This document shows positions 1 to 8,448 of a stretch of DNA of 64,000 nucleotides, in pieces. The notes under the pieces were generated by a model. It ran no database searches. It worked only from the letters and a program-made list of their open reading frames with translations, and was not told the origin of the DNA. Source of the DNA: JBHELB01 sp041859045 (GTDB lineage: Bacteria; Hydrogenedentota; Hydrogenedentia; Hydrogenedentales; SLHB01); the NCBI GenBank assembly GCA_041859045.1, contig JBHELB010000022.1:1-64000 (forward strand), written 5' to 3'. The position numbers and the translations under genes were made by a program. Each line of letters starts with the position of its first letter. Position 1 is the stretch's first letter.

Positions 1-268
1 CGCCATTCTACAGATTTTGAGTCTGACCCTGTTCGAGAAAAGGCCCATTTTTCAAGTGTTTTCTGAACAGAAATGTGCGATTGACGATGAGTGCATCAGT
101 AACCAATTGGAACTATTCAACTTATAACCGGACGGCAGTGACCCTTTCCATACTTTTCCTCGCATCATTCACATCGGTCTCAAACGGACGAGCTTCACCG
201 GACGTGGAACCGCCCTATGCTTGTAGCGTAGCACTTTTTCCGCAGCGAAACCGAACAATCTTCTCCCC
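1..268. other. Non-coding or residual sequence upstream of mutL
   Basis: I see no convincing gene here. Reading from base 1, a frame stays open to a TGA at 64-66 and could be the last 21 codons of a gene lying mostly outside the window, but nothing in it is recognisable. An open frame also runs from 75 into mutL. Its translation has no MutL character, and a good promoter lies inside it at 269-297, so I do not count it as coding. Confidence 0.4.
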
Positions 269-297
269 TTGCCCCGAGGGCGGGGGTCTTCTACAAT
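269..297 (+). promoter_or_regulatory. Sigma70-type promoter of mutL-miaA
   Basis: TTGCCC at 269-274 and TACAAT at 292-297 are separated by exactly 17 bp. Transcription would begin near 304, about 14 bases before the ATG at 318. This rules against translation of the longer open frame that begins upstream. Read by eye from the sequence, not tested. Confidence 0.6.
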
Positions 298-317
298 ACG
301 CGCGGGAATGGAACGGT

Positions 318-2132
318 ATGGCGAACAAGACAGCCATAGCGCCGGTCCGGGTGTTGCCCGAGGACGTCGTGAACAAAATCGCGGCGGGGGAAGTGGTTGA
401 ACGCCCGGCATCGGTGGTCAAGGAACTGGTCGAGAATGCCCTCGACGCCGGAGCGACGCGCATTATGGTGCGGGTCGTGGCGGCGGGCCGCCGCACCATC
501 GAGGTGCTCGACAACGGGCACGGCATGTCCGAACAGGACGCGCACCTGGCCATCGAGCGTCACGCCACGAGCAAAATCCGCACCGCCGAGGATCTCGAAA
601 ACATCCACACCATGGGGTTCCGCGGCGAGGCGCTGGCGAGCATCGCGGCGGTGTCGCGGTTCGAGCTCGTGACGCGCCGCGCCAAGGACGCTGCCGCGGT
701 CCGGTTGCGGGTCGAGGGCGGCGTGCTGCGCGACGTGAGCCAGACCGCCGCGCCAGAAGGTACGCGGATCACGGTGAATCGGCTCTATTTCAACACGCCG
801 GTCCGCGCGAAGTTTCTCAAAGGCGTCACCACGGAATTGAGCCAGTGTCTGGATATCGTGCAACGCCATGCGCTGGCGGCCGTGGGTGTCGCGTTTCAGT
901 TCGAACACAATGAGAAGTTGTTGCTGGATATTCCGGAGCAGGCGACCTTGCGTGAACGCGCGGCGCTGCTCTGGGGGCGGAGTTTCGCGAAAGAACTCGT
1001 CGATCTGGACGCGAAACGGGACGGCTTTCACCTCACGGGTCTCATCGGCCTGCCGTCGCTCACGCGGTCGCAACGTTCGCACCAGTTCTTTTTCTTGAAC
1101 AACCGGCCCATCGTCAGCCGCTCGCTGCAATACGGCTTCGAGGACGGCTACCGCGAACTTCTAACCATCGGACGCCGCCCGGTCGGCATTGTGATGGTCG
1201 CGATCGACCCCAGTTTTGTGGACGTCAACATCCACCCCTCCAAGCGGGAGGTGCGCTTCCGGGATGAACGCGCCGCGCGGGAGACGATTCAGCTTCTGGT
1301 GCGCGAGCGTCTGGCGCAATTGACCGAGACCATGCGCGCCGAAACGGGCCTGCCCCCGCGGCCGGTGGCCTTTGCGCAACCTATGGAACGAATCGAGACG
1401 CAAAGAGCCGAACCGCTAGCTTTCGAAGACGTGTTTACGCGCCCCGAGCCCGGTCCATCGCCGGTTCAGACCGAATTCGAGAGCCCAGAGCCCGACCGGG
1501 GATCGGAACCGGGGCAGGTCGCGCCGAGTCCGGTGTATCGCCGTTTTGGACAACACGACGACGCGCCGCTTCAGGTTTTTGGCACGTATCTGCTGGTGCC
1601 GGATGAGGACCGCCTGCTGATTATCGACCAACACGCGCTCCATGAGCGGATGACGTACGACAGCCTCGTGGCGGAATTGCAGGACCGCGACTACGAGGCG
1701 CAGCGCCTGGTGGTGCCCATTTTACTCGATGTCCCGCCCTCGCACCGGCAACTGCTTGAGAAAAATCTCGACACTTTCACGCGGCTCGGCCTCGAAATCG
1801 AGCCGTTTGGCGGAAATACCTACCAAATCACGGCGATTTGCCATCTCTACGACGCAGGCAAAGCCTCGGACCTCGTCTACCGCGTCCTGGATGCGCTGGC
1901 GCAAGGGGACCTGTTCTCGCGCGAGGACCTTATGGCCAGCCTGTTGCGCCTCACCATCGAGGCGTGCCGCGGCAGCGTGAAGGCGGGCGATCGGCTCACC
2001 ACCGAAGAACGTAGCGGCCTCATCGAAGGCTTCCGCCGCCTGCGCCCGCCGTATACCTGTCCGCACGGACGGCCCATCGTGACCGAGCTCACCCAGGTGC
2101 AGATGGAAAAGAGTTTTCGGAGACGGCAGTGA
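318..2132 (+). CDS. mutL: DNA mismatch repair protein MutL
   Basis: MutL couples mismatch recognition by MutS to strand incision and repair in the cytoplasm. The 604-residue protein opens with a GHKL ATPase: the VVKELVENALDAG motif holds catalytic Glu36 and Mg-binding Asn40, DNGHGM lies at 65-70 and GFRGEAL at 100-106. A variable Pro/Glu-rich linker around 360-400 leads to a C-terminal dimerisation and endonuclease domain with DQHALHE (437-443), a downstream ACRGSVKAGD element and CPHGRPI near the end, as in MutL proteins that nick DNA. The last acidic residue of the DQHA motif is Asp448 instead of the usual Glu. The start at 318 is chosen because the conserved N-terminus begins there and a promoter sits just upstream. 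The stop overlaps the miaA start by four bases, so the two genes are co-transcribed. Confidence 0.96.
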   Translation: MANKTAIAPVRVLPEDVVNKIAAGEVVERPASVVKELVENALDAGATRIMVRVVAAGRRTIEVLDNGHGMSEQDAHLAIERHATSKIRTAEDLENIHTMGFRGEALASIAAVSRFELVTRRAKDAAAVRLRVEGGVLRDVSQTAAPEGTRITVNRLYFNTPVRAKFLKGVTTELSQCLDIVQRHALAAVGVAFQFEHNEKLLLDIPEQATLRERAALLWGRSFAKELVDLDAKRDGFHLTGLIGLPSLTRSQRSHQFFFLNNRPIVSRSLQYGFEDGYRELLTIGRRPVGIVMVAIDPSFVDVNIHPSKREVRFRDERAARETIQLLVRERLAQLTETMRAETGLPPRPVAFAQPMERIETQRAEPLAFEDVFTRPEPGPSPVQTEFESPEPDRGSEPGQVAPSPVYRRFGQHDDAPLQVFGTYLLVPDEDRLLIIDQHALHERMTYDSLVAELQDRDYEAQRLVVPILLDVPPSHRQLLEKNLDTFTRLGLEIEPFGGNTYQITAICHLYDAGKASDLVYRVLDALAQGDLFSREDLMASLLRLTIEACRGSVKAGDRLTTEERSGLIEGFRRLRPPYTCPHGRPIVTELTQVQMEKSFRRRQ

Positions 2133-3046
2133 TTCAAATTCTGGCTGTCACCGGGCCCACCGCATCGGGCAAGACCGCGCTTGCGCTGCGCCTGGCGGAA
2201 CTGCTGGGCAGTGAGATCATCTCGGCGGACTCCATGCAGGTCTACCGCGGCATGGAGATCGGGACCGCCGCGCCAACGCCAGAGGAACAGGCGCGCGTGC
2301 GGCATCATCTCGTGAGCTTCCTCCCTCCCGACGCGCTCTATTCCGCAGGAGAGTTCGAGCGGTTAGCGCGGCCGTTGGTAGAGGCCCTGAATACGCAGGG
2401 GAAACCGGCCATCGTGGCGGGCGGCTCTGGGTTGTACCTGCGCGCGCTGATCGACGGTCTCTTTCCGGGCCCGGAGAAGAACGACGCCTTGCGTGCGCAG
2501 TTGCATGCGGAGGCGGAAACGCAGGGCGTCGCGGCGCTGTATGCGCGACTGCAGGCCGAAGACCCCGAATACGCCTCGGTCATCCACGCCAATGACCTCC
2601 GGCGTATCGTCCGCGCGCTGGAGGTGCTTGAACTTACCGGTCACCCGTTGTCCGCGCAACACCGCGAGCACCGCACACAGCTCCAAGGCTATTCATGTGT
2701 CCAGATCGCGCTTGAGCATCCGCGCGAAGCGCTCTACGACCGCATTAACCGGCGCGTCGATGCGATGTTCGCGGCGGGATTTCTCGACGAAGTGCAACGC
2801 CTGCTCGACGCCGGTTATGCCGCTCAACTGGACCGCCTGCGCTCGCTGGGCTACCGGGAGGCGGCGCGCCACTTGCTCGGCGAGTGCGGCTTGGAAGAAG
2901 CGACCGAAGCAATGAAACAGAGCACGCGCCGGTTCGCAAAACGCCAACTGACCTGGTTTCGCGCCGATCCACGGATTGTGTGGCTTTCAGCCTGTCCGGA
3001 ACAACACATCGACGCCCTCGCGGAAAAAGCGCTCGAACTTCTCTAA
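2129..3046 (+). CDS. miaA: tRNA dimethylallyltransferase MiaA
   Basis: MiaA transfers a dimethylallyl group to N6 of adenosine-37 in tRNAs that read codons starting with U, which improves codon-anticodon pairing. The 305-residue protein has the P-loop GPTASGKT (residues 9-16), followed by the DSMQVYRGMEIGTA substrate-binding stretch, and is of normal family length. It starts with GTG at 2129, sharing four bases with the mutL stop, and a GGAG ribosome site lies inside the end of mutL. mutL-miaA is a conserved bacterial gene pair, and the overlap implies translational coupling. Confidence 0.96.
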   Translation: MIQILAVTGPTASGKTALALRLAELLGSEIISADSMQVYRGMEIGTAAPTPEEQARVRHHLVSFLPPDALYSAGEFERLARPLVEALNTQGKPAIVAGGSGLYLRALIDGLFPGPEKNDALRAQLHAEAETQGVAALYARLQAEDPEYASVIHANDLRRIVRALEVLELTGHPLSAQHREHRTQLQGYSCVQIALEHPREALYDRINRRVDAMFAAGFLDEVQRLLDAGYAAQLDRLRSLGYREAARHLLGECGLEEATEAMKQSTRRFAKRQLTWFRADPRIVWLSACPEQHIDALAEKALELL

Positions 3047-3070
3047 CCTCTGCCCGTTCCATTACCAGGT

Positions 3071-3099
3071 TTGACCGCCGGAGCCCCATGCGATAGAGT
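3071..3099 (+). promoter_or_regulatory. Sigma70-type promoter of the phosphofructokinase-mannosidase operon
   Basis: TTGACC at 3071-3076 and TAGAGT at 3094-3099 have a 17 bp spacer. The predicted transcript start, near 3106, falls in or next to the hairpin at 3101-3127. Confidence 0.55.
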
Positions 3100-3100
3100 A

Positions 3101-3127
3101 CGCGCCATCTGTGTAATCAATGGCGCG
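3101..3127 (+). promoter_or_regulatory. Leader hairpin before the phosphofructokinase gene
   Basis: CGCGCCAT (3101-3108) and ATGGCGCG (3120-3127) are perfect 8 bp inverted arms around an 11-base loop. A run of five T follows at 3134-3138. It lies between the promoter and the ribosome site, so it could be a 5' stabiliser, a weak attenuator or a DNA operator. The sequence alone does not decide. Confidence 0.45.
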
Positions 3128-3153
3128 CCCTGCTTTTTCGGGAGGAACGGAGT

Positions 3154-4440
3154 ATGCCCCAGAACGTCATCGTGGCCCAATCCGGCGGGCCGAGTCCGGT
3201 TATCAACAGCTCACTGCGCGGCGTGATCGAGACCTGCGCGATATTTCCCGAGACTTTCGGCACGGTCTACGCCGGCTGGCACGGGATCGAGGGGGTGCTC
3301 AAGGAAGAACTCCTTGACCTGAGCGCCCAGCCCGCCGAAGAGATCGCGTTGTTACGCTACACTCCGGCGGCGGGCTCGATCGGCACTTGCCGGTATAAGC
3401 TCAAGAAGGACCAACAAGAAGACTTCGAGCGGGTGGTCGAGGTGCTTAAGGCGCACAACGTCGGCTACTTCTTCTATAACGGCGGCAACGATTCGATGGA
3501 CACCGCCCACAAGATCGCGCTCCTGGCGCGCGAGCGCGGACTCGACCTCGTGGCGGTCGGCGTGCCGAAGACGATCGACAACGACGTCGGCGACAGCGAG
3601 TTCAAGCTTATCGACCATACCCCCGGCTATGGCAGCGTCGCGCGGTATTGGATGGGCGTGGTGCAATGCGCGAACGAGGAGAACGCGGGGTCCTGCCCGG
3701 CGGATCCCGTGCTCGTGTTGCAGGCCATGGGCCGGAAGATCGGCTTTATCCCGGCGGCCGCACGCTTGGCGGACCCGAAACACGAGATGCCGCTGCAAAT
3801 CTACATGGCCGAATCGGGCGTGACCGCGGCGGAGATGTGCGACCTCGTCAATGACCAGCTCAAGAAAGACGGCCGCTGCGTGATCGTCGTGAGCGAGGGT
3901 TTCGACGTGGGCGATCTCGGCGACGTGAAAGACAGTTTCGGTCACACGAACTTCGGGGCAACACAAGTGACCGTCGCCCAGAAGGTGATTAACCTTCTCA
4001 ACGCGAACAAACTGCCCGTGCCAGGCAAAGCACGCTGCCAGGTCTCCGGCACGGATCAACGTTCGACCAGCACGTTCGCGTCGATTGTCGATCTCGACGA
4101 AGCCTATCGCGTCGGTCAACAGGCGGTGTTGCTTGCGCAGCGCGGCGAGGGCGGATACATGGCGACGATTCTGCGCGAACCGGGCGTCATCTATAACGTC
4201 CGCTACGACAAGGTGCCCTTGGAACTCGTCGCCAACTCCGAACGCACGTTCCCGAAGGAATGGATCGCGCCGAACCGCATTGACGTGACCGACGAATTCG
4301 TCAAGTACGCCAAGCCGCTCATCGGCGAGGACTGGGCGAGCGTGCCCGTCGTGGATGGCCGCCAGCGGTTCACGCGGTTTGCGCCGATGTTTGCCGAAAA
4401 GAAACTGCCGCCGTATACGTTGCAGGCGTTGCGCAAGTAA
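3154..4440 (+). CDS. pfp: Pyrophosphate-dependent 6-phosphofructokinase
   Basis: This enzyme phosphorylates fructose 6-phosphate to fructose 1,6-bisphosphate. The 428-residue protein has the PFK family motifs in order: a phosphate-binding AQSGGPSPVINSS near the N-terminus, GGNDSMDT at 110-117, PKTIDNDV at 138-145, and MGRKIGFI. The Asp after GGN (residue 113) and the Lys in PKTIDND (residue 139) are the pair that marks PPi-dependent members; ATP-dependent enzymes have Gly at both positions. I therefore favour pyrophosphate as phosphoryl donor, which would make the step reversible. A strong GGAGGA ribosome site precedes the ATG. The downstream mannosidase starts only 12 bases after the stop, so hexoses released from glycans could enter glycolysis through this step. 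Confidence 0.9.
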   Translation: MPQNVIVAQSGGPSPVINSSLRGVIETCAIFPETFGTVYAGWHGIEGVLKEELLDLSAQPAEEIALLRYTPAAGSIGTCRYKLKKDQQEDFERVVEVLKAHNVGYFFYNGGNDSMDTAHKIALLARERGLDLVAVGVPKTIDNDVGDSEFKLIDHTPGYGSVARYWMGVVQCANEENAGSCPADPVLVLQAMGRKIGFIPAAARLADPKHEMPLQIYMAESGVTAAEMCDLVNDQLKKDGRCVIVVSEGFDVGDLGDVKDSFGHTNFGATQVTVAQKVINLLNANKLPVPGKARCQVSGTDQRSTSTFASIVDLDEAYRVGQQAVLLAQRGEGGYMATILREPGVIYNVRYDKVPLELVANSERTFPKEWIAPNRIDVTDEFVKYAKPLIGEDWASVPVVDGRQRFTRFAPMFAEKKLPPYTLQALRK

Positions 4441-4452
4441 AAGGAAAGCACG

Positions 4453-7227
4453 ATGTCCGAAATTACCGAAATTCACGTCGTACCGAATACCCACTGGGAT
4501 CGCGAGTTTCGCGAGAGCTTTGAGAAGACGCGCGATCACCTGGTCGAGATGATGGATCGCACCATCGATATCATGTTGAAGGATCCGAGCTACAAGTACT
4601 ACGTGCTTGACGCGCACTGCCTGTTGCTCGACGACTACCTCGACATGCGACCCGAGATGACGGAAACGGTCACGAAGTTGCTTCAAGAACGGCGTCTCCT
4701 CATCGGCCCGTGGTATACGCTGCCCGATACGCCGAACGTCGGCGCGGAGGCCTTGGCGCGCAATTTCCTGTGGGCGCGCAAGTTTGCGCAGCGCTTCGGC
4801 GTCGAGGTGATGAAATCGGGCTATACGCCATGCAACTGGGGGCAGCCCAGCCAGCTTCCGCAAATTTTCAGTCAACTCGGCATCGACAGCGCCCTGTTCT
4901 ACCGCGGCATCAGCCCACACGAGTGCGACGCGGAGTTCATCTGGGAGGCGCCGGACGGCAGCGAGATCATCGGACATCGCTTCGCGCTGTTTGCGCGATA
5001 CAATTGGTATTACTTCGTTTTTCGCCCGGTCACGTACGGCATCGATCCGTACGATAAGAAATACCGTCTGGGCAATTTCGGCGAGGCAACGTTCCGTCAC
5101 GCGAACTGCGAGGACGGGGTACAAAATCTGGGCAACTTCGCCGTGCTGAATCCGGATGGCCAGGCCTACCGGGAAGACCAACTCATGCCTGCGCTCGAGC
5201 GGCTGCTCGGGATGGAGGCCTCGCACTTCCTCGCGCCGTATTTCCTGGCCATGCACGGGCATGACGTATCCGTCGCGCACCCTATGGATACGCGCGTCAT
5301 TGACGACATCAACAAAAAGCAGGATCGGTTCAAGGTCGTCATCAGCACGCCGGAGCTTTACATGGCCAAGGTGCGCGAGCACCTGAAGGGGCGCACCGAC
5401 GTGAAGCGACTCTACGGCGAGCGTCGCATGAACCTGAAGGAAGGCTTCTGGACTTACCTTCTTCCCGCGACGATCTCCGCGCGAACGTACCTCAAAATGA
5501 CCAACGCCCGTACCGAGCGCATGCTGGTGAGCGAGGCGGAGCCGCTGGCGACGATGGCCATGCTGGCGGGGCGTCCTTATCCCGCGCGCGCGCTCGAAAA
5601 GGCGTGGCGTTTCCTGCTCGATTGCCATACGCACGACGCGATTGCCGGCTGCGCGCCCGATGACGTTTGCGCGGACATCGAATTTCGCTTGCGCCAGTCA
5701 CGCGACCTTTCGGAGGTCGTCTCGATGCGTTCGATGCAGCATCTGGCGAAAAACCTGAATCTCGCGCATCGCGCGCCGGACGCCGCGAACGTGGTGCTGT
5801 TCAATCCCTTGCCGTTCGCGCGCAACGAGGCGGTGCGCTTCGAGGTGTGTTTCCCGGCGGATCAAAAACCGCAGGGATTACGTCTGACCGACGCCGAAGG
5901 CCGCGAGATCGAGTATCAGTCGCTCGGCGTGAAGGCGGACGGTTTCTTCATTGACAGCGTTTGGGACGTGCCGAAGAACACCGACGTGGTGAAGTGCACG
6001 GTGATTGCGCAGGTCAATGATATCCCCGCGTGCGGATATACGACGCTGTACGCCGAGCCGCTGAAAAAGCCGTCGCGCACCTACGGCTCGATGTCGGCGT
6101 CACCGAACGTTCTCGAGAATAACTTTGTGCGTTTGGAGGTACGGCCCAACGGATCGGCCACGATCTACAGCAAGGAAACCGGAAAGACCTACGGGCCGCT
6201 CAACTATTTCCTCGACGAAGGCGTCGCGGGCAACGCGTGGAAGCACGACAGTCCCGCGAACCATACGCGCCACAACACCCTGGGCGCGCAGGCGCAGCTC
6301 GCACTGGTTCGCGACGGCGCGCTCGAAGCGACTATTGAAGCACGGTTGTCGCTGCGCATTCCGGTGGATTTGGAGAATCGCGAAGCGCCTGATGGCCGCT
6401 ACACCGAGATTCCCATCACTACGACCTACACCTTGCGCCGCGACGATCCGCTCGTGTACGTGAAGACGGACGTGGACAATACCGCGCGCGATCACTGGAT
6501 GCGCGCGATCTTCACGTCGGGCGTCGAGACGGATCTTGTTAAGGCGGAGACGCATTTCGACCTCACCGAACGCCGCGTGCCGCTGCCCGACTGCCACGAC
6601 TGGGTAGAGGACGTAAGCGGCACTGCGTTCATGCAGAGTATGGTCTCGTTGAGCGACGGCAAGGACGGTTTCACGCTGATGTCGGAAGGCCTGCTCGAAT
6701 ATGAAGTCTTCGACAAGCCGGGCCGTCCTGTCGCGTTGACCTTGTTGCGCGCAATGTGGATTAAGCTCGAGGTTTCGGAAGAAAAGAAGCAGGTGTTGCC
6801 GGATCAAGGCATGCAATGCCCCGGTCCGCACACGTTCCACTACGCCCTCTACCCGCACCGCGGCGATTGCCTCTCGGCGCAGGCTCTGCGCCACGCGGCG
6901 CGCCGGCGCGTGCCCGTGCATGTGGCGCAAGTAGGCCGCACGGACGGTGCGTTGCCGTTGCGGCAGTCGCTGCTCGACGCCTCAGCGTCGGACGTCGTCG
7001 TGATGTCGATCAAGAAGGCGGAAGATAGCAACCGCCTCATCGTGCGCGGTTACAACCCGAAGGAAACCGAGGGGCGTCTTGTGGTCAAGACCGCGTTTCC
7101 GGTGAAGAGCGCGGTGTCGCTGGCGATCGATGAACGTGGCGAAACGCCGGTTGCGCATCTGCCAAACGGGCTGGACTTGCCGATTGCGAAGAAACGCATC
7201 TTTACGATCGGAATTGAGCCTGCGTAG
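4453..7227 (+). CDS. Glycoside hydrolase family 38 protein (alpha-mannosidase-like) with Cys at the nucleophile position
   Basis: GH38 enzymes are zinc-dependent retaining alpha-mannosidases. The 924-residue protein has the N-terminal alpha/beta domain, a helical middle domain and a C-terminal beta-sandwich, and follows the E. coli MngB pattern closely in its first 200 residues. Two zinc ligands are visible in THWDREF (His14, Asp16) and another in HTHDAIAG (His394). The motif that carries the catalytic nucleophile and fourth zinc ligand, normally PDSFG, reads PCNWG here, placing Cys127 where Asp is expected. The codon is an unambiguous TGC. There is no signal peptide, so it is probably cytoplasmic. 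An AAGGAAAG ribosome site precedes the ATG. Whether it is active, and on which sugar, is unknown; family membership is secure. Confidence 0.88.
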   Translation: MSEITEIHVVPNTHWDREFRESFEKTRDHLVEMMDRTIDIMLKDPSYKYYVLDAHCLLLDDYLDMRPEMTETVTKLLQERRLLIGPWYTLPDTPNVGAEALARNFLWARKFAQRFGVEVMKSGYTPCNWGQPSQLPQIFSQLGIDSALFYRGISPHECDAEFIWEAPDGSEIIGHRFALFARYNWYYFVFRPVTYGIDPYDKKYRLGNFGEATFRHANCEDGVQNLGNFAVLNPDGQAYREDQLMPALERLLGMEASHFLAPYFLAMHGHDVSVAHPMDTRVIDDINKKQDRFKVVISTPELYMAKVREHLKGRTDVKRLYGERRMNLKEGFWTYLLPATISARTYLKMTNARTERMLVSEAEPLATMAMLAGRPYPARALEKAWRFLLDCHTHDAIAGCAPDDVCADIEFRLRQSRDLSEVVSMRSMQHLAKNLNLAHRAPDAANVVLFNPLPFARNEAVRFEVCFPADQKPQGLRLTDAEGREIEYQSLGVKADGFFIDSVWDVPKNTDVVKCTVIAQVNDIPACGYTTLYAEPLKKPSRTYGSMSASPNVLENNFVRLEVRPNGSATIYSKETGKTYGPLNYFLDEGVAGNAWKHDSPANHTRHNTLGAQAQLALVRDGALEATIEARLSLRIPVDLENREAPDGRYTEIPITTTYTLRRDDPLVYVKTDVDNTARDHWMRAIFTSGVETDLVKAETHFDLTERRVPLPDCHDWVEDVSGTAFMQSMVSLSDGKDGFTLMSEGLLEYEVFDKPGRPVALTLLRAMWIKLEVSEEKKQVLPDQGMQCPGPHTFHYALYPHRGDCLSAQALRHAARRRVPVHVAQVGRTDGALPLRQSLLDASASDVVVMSIKKAEDSNRLIVRGYNPKETEGRLVVKTAFPVKSAVSLAIDERGETPVAHLPNGLDLPIAKKRIFTIGIEPA

Positions 7228-7265
7228 TACGCAGCGGGCACGGACGCCCGCCGCAGGGGGATAAC

Positions 7266-8414
7266 GTGAGGGTACTGCTCGCGGAGGCCAACGCCGAAGA
7301 GCGGCAGCGCATCGCCGAATGCCTGACGATGTGGGGCTACGAGTGTGTTTGCGCGGAAACTGGGAACGAGGCCTGGGCGTTTCTAGAGCACGCCCCGGGT
7401 GCGCTGCTGGTGCTTATTTCCCAGCAACTACCCGACATGCCCGCGCTCGATTTTTGTAGCCGCGTGCGGTGGCAGTTTGCCGCTCGGCCAATTTACATCG
7501 GGGCGCTGATAGACGCGGGACAAGCGGAGGCCGCCGTGCCGTGTCTTCTAGCGGGCGCCGACGACGCCGTGCAACGCCCCTTTAGCGACGCCGAGCTGCG
7601 GGTGCGTCTCAACGCGGGGCGACGGGTATTGGCGCTGCGTGAGGAACTTGACGAACGCCTCACGACCGTGCGCGAGACCTTGACGACGCTCCAGCAGACT
7701 TTCCTGCAGGGACGTTTCCCGGACAGTATACAGGGCGCACGCGGCGCGGCCAGAAGCGAAGCGACAGAGGACGTAGCAGGCGACTTTTACGATTTCTATG
7801 CGCACGGCCCGCACTGTTTCGACGTCTTGATTGGCGATGTGTCGGGGCACGGCATGAAGGCGGCGCTGATCGGCTCGGGCGCGGTGAATCAGTTCGTGCG
7901 CGCATTGCGCGACCTTGCCATTGCGGATCCGGACGCACCACCGTCGATTGCGGCGACGGTGTGCCGCGCGGCTACCGGAATCTATTCGCAGTGCCGCGAG
8001 ACGAACAGCATGTTCACCGCGTTCTATGGTCGGTTCCACCTGGGAATGCGCCGATTCGAGTACGTGGACTGCGGCCACCCAAAACCGCTATGGTTTCAGG
8101 CAAAGCGCGGGACGATCGTGCCGCTGGCGGGGACCAACCTGCCCATCGGTGTGGTCGCCGAACAGGAGTATGCGCCGGGCTCCGTTGAGTTTGAAGAGGG
8201 CGATGTGTTCCTCTTCTATACGGACGGCCTGCCCGACGCACGCAACTTGACCGGCGAGTTTTTCGGTGCGGAGCGCATCGAAAATTTGCTGCGTACGCAC
8301 GCAGAAGAGCCGCCCGATGCGTTGACGGCGCGCGTGATCGACGAGGCCACGGCATTCGCGCGGGGACAGGCCCTGCTCGACGACGTCACCTGCGCGGTGA
8401 TCCGGATTGACTGA
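7266..8414 (+). CDS. SpoIIE-type PP2C phosphatase with a degenerate receiver domain
   Basis: The 382-residue protein has an N-terminal response-regulator fold (about 1-120), a short helical linker, and a PP2C/SpoIIE serine phosphatase domain. The phosphatase keeps its metal-binding Asp motifs: VAGDFYDF, IGDVSGHG, FYTDGLPDA and the terminal DDVTCAVI. Such enzymes usually dephosphorylate anti-sigma-factor antagonists. The receiver is altered: the phospho-acceptor position in the LVLISQQLPDM stretch is Ser52 instead of Asp, the N-terminal acidic pair is Glu-Ala, and the signature Lys is Arg in RPFS. It probably senses something other than phosphorylation. The start is GTG, preceded by AGGGGG. 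It lies in a same-strand cluster between the mannosidase and a sugar kinase. No anti-sigma partner is nearby. Confidence 0.88.
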   Translation: MRVLLAEANAEERQRIAECLTMWGYECVCAETGNEAWAFLEHAPGALLVLISQQLPDMPALDFCSRVRWQFAARPIYIGALIDAGQAEAAVPCLLAGADDAVQRPFSDAELRVRLNAGRRVLALREELDERLTTVRETLTTLQQTFLQGRFPDSIQGARGAARSEATEDVAGDFYDFYAHGPHCFDVLIGDVSGHGMKAALIGSGAVNQFVRALRDLAIADPDAPPSIAATVCRAATGIYSQCRETNSMFTAFYGRFHLGMRRFEYVDCGHPKPLWFQAKRGTIVPLAGTNLPIGVVAEQEYAPGSVEFEEGDVFLFYTDGLPDARNLTGEFFGAERIENLLRTHAEEPPDALTARVIDEATAFARGQALLDDVTCAVIRID

Positions 8415-8448
8415 ACGGAACCCAACGAGGATAGAAGGAAGACATTCG

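Noticed and set aside
75..317. In-frame extension of mutL to a start at 75
   Set aside because: The extra 81 residues have no MutL similarity, and a 17-bp-spaced promoter at 269-297 lies inside the stretch, directly before the conserved start.
3352..5634. Long open frame (760 codons) on the minus strand
   Set aside because: It spans two genes on the plus strand that have clear family motifs. Long antisense frames are expected in GC-rich DNA, and its translation is rich in Arg and His with no domain.
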